DNA from: Siphonodentalium dalli
Lineage: Eukaryota; Mollusca; Scaphopoda; Gadilida; Siphonodentaliidae
Direction of reading: 5' to 3'
DNA: 64,000 nt
Assembly (NCBI GenBank): GCA_032622095.1
Contig: CP136065.1
Coordinates: 242,895,530 to 242,959,529 of the forward strand
This document shows, piece after piece, positions 59,641 through 64,000 of the stretch; position 1 is the stretch's first letter; the number at the start of each line of letters is the position of its first letter. The notes beneath the pieces are model-generated. The model worked only from the letters and a program-made list of their open reading frames with translations, was not told the DNA's origin and made no database searches. Both the position numbers and the translations under genes were made by a program.

Positions 59641-62090
59641 TTTGTTAGCCATTTTCGTGTACATTCTCACTAAAATATGATTTTTTTTACTGTTTATTAT
59701 TACAAGTTAATTGAGACAATTTGGTGATTATTCTAAATGGAATATGACGAAATCTTTCAATAAACACGAAAAGCACAAACAGAACGGCATATTTACGCCC
59801 AGAATGACATTTTGAATATTAAATTCCCCCGAATGGCGCCTGACGTTCGATGAAATAGAGTTACTGTTCTTGACGTTACATGCATTCCACCGGCGAATAG
59901 TGTTATTCCTCTGGGCGTCACGTGTATTTAACGGAATATCTACGCTGAAATTGCATCGACTTGAGGGTCAGTAAATGTTTTGGTATAAATATGAAATTAA
60001 TAAAAACAAAATTATGTGTGGATATACAATTTTAACTAACATTGGGGTGCATTATTTCGCTCATAAAATAATAAAGGCCAATATAGTACCGGGTACGTGT
60101 TCTCAAAATCCGCGGCCTTGACTTCGATCATATATACAGTTTAACTGAACAAATGGTATAGTTTTACAATTTTGATGGCGCAAAACTTTCTCGGGACACA
60201 TTTTGTCGCCATGCATATAGCCTTATAGACCCAGACAATCATACTATTCAAGTTTATTTTAAATTATATGGTGAAAAGTGCATGTGCAGATATTCCGTTG
60301 AGAACTTGAGTGCTACATGTATTCGTGTCCGATATCGTGACCACCGTGCGCTCGCCACAGGACATGGTCGTATATTTAGTAGATTTTAGCTACATGTGTA
60401 GACTTATCTCAAACGCCGAATACATGCACATACAGGTTATATGGGCTTGTCGGAATGATTAATGCCCGTCATAATTGTCACTGAAAAATCATGCGATATG
60501 TCCAACATTGTTCACGAAATAATAAAAAACTAGCATATATATAACAATATATATAAATGCATCGATATGGACGTCACTATAAAGTGTGTTTATTTAGTTC
60601 ACCTTAGAATTACATACTAATACATCTCCCTTGACCTCGAGATATCAAACATTCCCAAACTCTTTAAAACTTAATAATTTTGTATATCTTTATTTCCATT
60701 TAAAACAAAACAACTTTCAAACTGATTGGTCAATATTCGAATCTATTTTCTGGCTGAAATGTCAAATTACTTCTGTTGGTTCGGGTATGCATGGAATGTT
60801 CAACGTTGAACATTTTGACCAAAGTTAGGACTACCCGGTCGCCACGCTCATGCATGCAGTGCCTCAACTTGTTTTAAAATTTCGCCAGGTAATACCCCGC
60901 CATTATAATTCGCGACTTGCATTTATGATCCAATAAACAGTCAAATACAAATATCGTATACTTTGTTTTATATGAGGTCATTCCATGAAGAGTTATATTA
61001 TTATAGCATGTTTTGAAATAACTTTTCATGCGCGGTATATATATCATCATCATGATGTAGTCAGCCATGTGTAACTGCTATATGTCGGTATAGTGGACAA
61101 GATATTACATGTGCATAAACTTGCACGAACTGTTCAGTATATAAATAACTTAGTAAAAATAAATAAACAAAAATAAAAAACATGGAATTTCCAGAATTGT
61201 TATCTGCACGCCAAAATATAGAGGCTTATTTGACTCGGACACATGCCCTCCAAGAGTTGTACTGAACTAGAACCTATCATTTTCGTCTCCGTAAAAACGG
61301 TACATAACAGCATGCATGGACATATTCCTTAAACTTTTCACGCCTGCATAAATCACATCGTGGACTACATTGTATATACGCATATTTAAACACCTCGCAT
61401 ATTTAAGGGGAAAATTGCAAGTAGAGATCTACAAAACTAGTTAGTTGAAAATTATCACATGAACGAATTAATAGCTTAAGTTCATATGATATTTGATTGT
61501 AAAAGATAATTAACGGAAAACATAACGATAAATACGAACCCATCATCATCGTGTTTGAAAAGTTCAACTTATGTATAGGCCTATATATATATAGACTTAT
61601 GCACACCAGACACTAAATGAAATGGTCGGCTGGCACTCTGTATCTGGTAAATATTCGGAAAGATATTATGGATTAATATAATGTCTGCCCTATCTCTGAA
61701 AAACAGTGCCATTATCGGTGGAATAGAATAAAGAGAAAGTGCCGCGTGAAGTAAAATTAGTTTCCCGTTAAGACCTGGCGTAATACTAATTTTCCGGACA
61801 ATCGCGCGCTTGGTTTCGCTTCCGATTCCAGAAATTCAATTAATCGGAATGGCACGTGTAATTGATGTAATTTTTGTTGTGACTTTAATCTGTTTCTTGA
61901 TTTGAAACTATATCGGGTTTATGTATTGTATAACTTCCTGGTAAAGAGTTGATTGTTTTTGGAGGAATCCATTTACAATGAATGCATATCTATCGACCTT
62001 TGATATTATTGACAGAATGCGTCTAAATAACGGAATATTACGACGGAACGAACCGCCTGCACCGGCGGTATATTTTTCAGATAAACTTTT
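59641..62090. other. Palindrome centre, no gene recognised
   Basis: Spacer between the inverted arms. No convincing reading frame, RNA gene or repeat was seen on either strand; the longest frames are about 65 codons without motifs. Short TATA-rich runs occur near 60,535 and 61,585. Confidence 0.4.
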
Positions 62091-62250
62091 GCTCTTCATT
62101 CGAAAATGTGCAACTCCCGAGGCCAGAACATTTGCGAAATATGTTTATTGACACGTAACCTTCCAACATTTACCAAAATTATGTAGTGCCTCAAAAGTTG
62201 CAGAGCAATGACAGCTTAGGATTTTCATCCCATGGTCTAAACATAACACA
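62091..62250. repeat. Inner continuation of palindrome, right side
   Basis: Inverted partner of 59,466-59,640, separated from the main right arm by only about 97 bp. Confidence 0.7.
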
Positions 62251-63230
62251 GAATGGCGAGGGTGGTTTGGACTATATAAAGAGCGTTTAGTATTATCGCC
62301 ATATAAAAAGAGTGTTCAGTGTTAGTAAAAGTTATACAGTTGGTGGGAAATCAATCCATAGACTCGGCCATTACATTGTAGAATTTATAATTAGCCAGTT
62401 CAACGCACACGTTCCAGCCGGTGCTATACACATGACAAGGACCACCCCTGGTTAAGCATCTGATTTTATATAAAGAATGACGGTCGGTCGAAAATAAAAC
62501 ATGTGGCTCGCGCAGTATAGGTTCTTGCAACTAATGGAGGGGCAACAGCCAAATACTATTTATTTCAACCCACGTTATAATGTGCTATGTAAACAATCAC
62601 AAGAACGGCAAGAAAAATCGCAATGCTACGATATCACACACAGCAAAGTGTGCAGTCAAACGGGAAACCAAGATGGTCACGGTAGTTTGAAGTATTAAAG
62701 ATATTTATTATTATCGCCGTAGAAAAAAGAGCGTTTTTACGCATAAAGACACGTATGGAGAAGATCGGGTCTATTTGCTATTCGGTGATCGGAATATTAT
62801 TTGTTCGTGTATGAAGGGAATTAGACACGACCTATATTTATTTTAACCCTCGTACCAACGTATGGTATGAACATGACACGAACGACAAAGGAGTTATCTG
62901 AATGTTACCATAGCACAACCAACCTTATACATAGGAAACAAGACGACCGTGGTGGGTGTTACGGGTATGTTAAAGATCGTTTATTCTTGGCGGCGTGAAA
63001 AGGAGCGTTTCGATGCGCACAATGACGGCGTTTAACTGTTGTTCAGATCATTGTTGAGGATAGGACTTAACAAACCCCCCAAGCTTGTTGCCCAGTCCTC
63101 TTTTTAACATTTAATAATTATATGTAATCTCTGTGTATTTTTGTAATTTTGTTCTTTTTAGTTAAAATAATATATTGTTTAGACTAGATCTGGCGGTTAT
63201 CACCCGGATACTTTCCTTTCCATCAGCATC

Positions 63231-63305
63231 ATGAGCAGTGACGAAGGAACACTTTATCATCAATGGCCACCCTTCCCGTCCCCTGCGTCCGAAGTAGTAG
63301 CACAG
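63231..63305 (+). CDS. Right-arm exon 1 of duplicated gene
   Basis: Reads MSSDEGTLYHQWPPFPSPAS then EVVAQ, 75 bp, ending CAG before GTAAAA. Inverted counterpart of the exon at 56,452-56,526. Confidence 0.5.
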
Positions 63306-63409
63306 GTAAAACAATTTGGCTTCCAACATAACTTCAGGTGAACAATCACTATTTCCAAAGTTTGTTAATGCCCCCCTCCTCGATGATCGGCTTGTGTTTT
63401 GATTTACAG

Positions 63410-63493
63410 TTATTTGATTTAAAGATCTTACATCTTGCTGTGAATGTTGTTAGATGTAGTGAATTCCTTATCCTTAATCATGTCGAAAGGACG
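63410..63493 (+). CDS. Right-arm exon 2 of duplicated gene
   Basis: Acceptor GATTTACAG. Reads LFDLKILHLAVNVVRCSEFL then ILNHVERT, with a GTTTAG donor as in the left arm. Confidence 0.5.
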
Positions 63494-63669
63494 GTTTAGC
63501 GGCGACTGTGATATATACATGTGCAATGCTGCCCTGGTTCCTATGTAAATGTAAATATCGCATGTTTGTTGCCAAACAAGGGGTCACATGACCGATCACC
63601 TGACTGCCACGAAATATGAGAACATTAAAAATATATATCATTCCTATGGACTCAATTCTAAGCGAGAAA

Positions 63670-63916
63670 ATAAATATTAGTGTAGTGCTTACTTACCATG
63701 GATGTTTAAAATAAATATTAGTGTAGTGCTTACTTACCATGGATGTTTAAAATAAATATTAGTGTAGTGCTTACTTGCCATGGATGTTTAAAATAAATAT
63801 TAGTGTAGTGCTTACTTACCATGGATGTTTAAAATAAATATTAGTGTAGTGCTTACTTACCATGGATGTTTAAAATAAATATTAGTGTAGTGCTTACTTA
63901 CCATGGATGTTTAAAA
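63670..63916. repeat. 41-bp tandem repeat, six copies
   Basis: Unit ATAAATATTAGTGTAGTGCT plus the 21 bp ending GGATGTTTAAA, at 63,670, 63,711, 63,752, 63,793, 63,834 and 63,875. One copy has ACTTGCC for ACTTACC. The repeat lies in a 330-bp insertion present only in the right arm. On the minus strand every unit contains CCATGGTAAGTAAG (the variant copy CCATGGCAAGTAAG), an excellent 5' splice-site match. Confidence 0.97.
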
Positions 63917-63938
63917 TTCGCATACAACACGTCTTCAG

Positions 63939-64000
63939 TCCTTGTTAACGAACAAAACATACCAAATAAATCGATGTTTGTTTTCGTCAGCGAAGGACGT
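63939..64000 (+). CDS. Right-arm exon 3 start, cut by window end
   Basis: After CGTCTTCAG the sequence matches the start of the left-arm third exon with three C/T differences, and reads LVNEQNIPNKSMFVFVSEGR to the last base. The remainder lies outside the window. Confidence 0.35.

Larger units (their letters stand above)
62338..64000 (+). repeat. Right arm of large inverted duplication (runs off the window)
   Basis: Inverted copy of 56,088-57,423. It is longer because a ~330-bp insertion (63,581-63,910) carrying a 41-bp tandem repeat sits in what is an intron of the duplicated gene. The window ends inside the arm. Confidence 0.95.

Overview
This is eukaryotic, AT-rich, repeat-dominated DNA with introns. 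It is most likely from a bivalve mollusc. That guess rests on interspersed repeats with GGACGGACGG tails and a GACTTCAAGTCGGGGGCATAA-type end, which I recall as common in bivalve genomes; no species marker gene is present. There is no rRNA, recognisable tRNA, CRISPR array or bacterial-style operon.

Layout. (1) 1-30,629: one continuous satellite array, open at the left window edge, of about 37 monomers averaging 820 bp. It has obvious nested higher-order structure: blocks of 2, 3, 6 and 7 monomers have been re-duplicated, visible as shared variants at shifts of about 1,640, 2,459, 4,914 and 5,733 bp. The monomer carries repeated and inverted GGTACCCCAACTG motifs. The last, divergent copy keeps a 169-bp element with perfect 15-bp terminal inverted repeats, suggesting the satellite grew from a MITE-like unit. 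(2) 30,630-30,688: an (AT)n tract marks the junction with (3) 30,689-34,736, a decayed Helitron-family rolling-circle transposon on the minus strand. Its HUH and two-tyrosine motifs are intact, but its helicase Walker A lysine is lost, and its helicase C-terminus is missing exactly where the satellite begins. (4) 34,832-40,104: a tandem duplication of a 2.76-kb segment, each copy containing a fold-back repeat element; further interspersed repeats run to 40,850, and an antisense fragment of a LINE-type reverse transcriptase lies at about 41,440-41,690.

(5) 42,317-49,548: a seven-exon plus-strand gene resembling the DUF6589-type proteins of invertebrates, with phase-consistent splice sites but two apparent frameshifts in its large exon. 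Its 2.2-kb fourth intron holds parts of a minus-strand gene ending in a Cys/His-rich PHD-like finger, also with an apparent frameshift. (6) 49,900-52,400: a 30-bp minisatellite, a small inverted-repeat element and a degenerate ~140-bp tandem repeat. (7) 52,401-55,820: nothing recognised.

(8) 55,826-64,000: a large inverted duplication. Arms of about 1.3 kb (56,088-57,423) and 1.66 kb (62,338 to the window edge) each hold the promoter side and first exons of the same unidentified gene, transcribed outward. The left arm is interrupted by a cassette (57,424-59,465) carrying small zinc-finger reading frames and 0.39-kb direct repeats rich in a GGGAAACGGAACATT motif. Beyond it the palindrome resumes in a more diverged form.

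The most notable features are the higher-order satellite abutting a Helitron truncated in its helicase, the inverted gene pair, and the nested opposite-strand gene pair. Many reading frames inside the satellite are by-products of repetition and are not annotated as genes.
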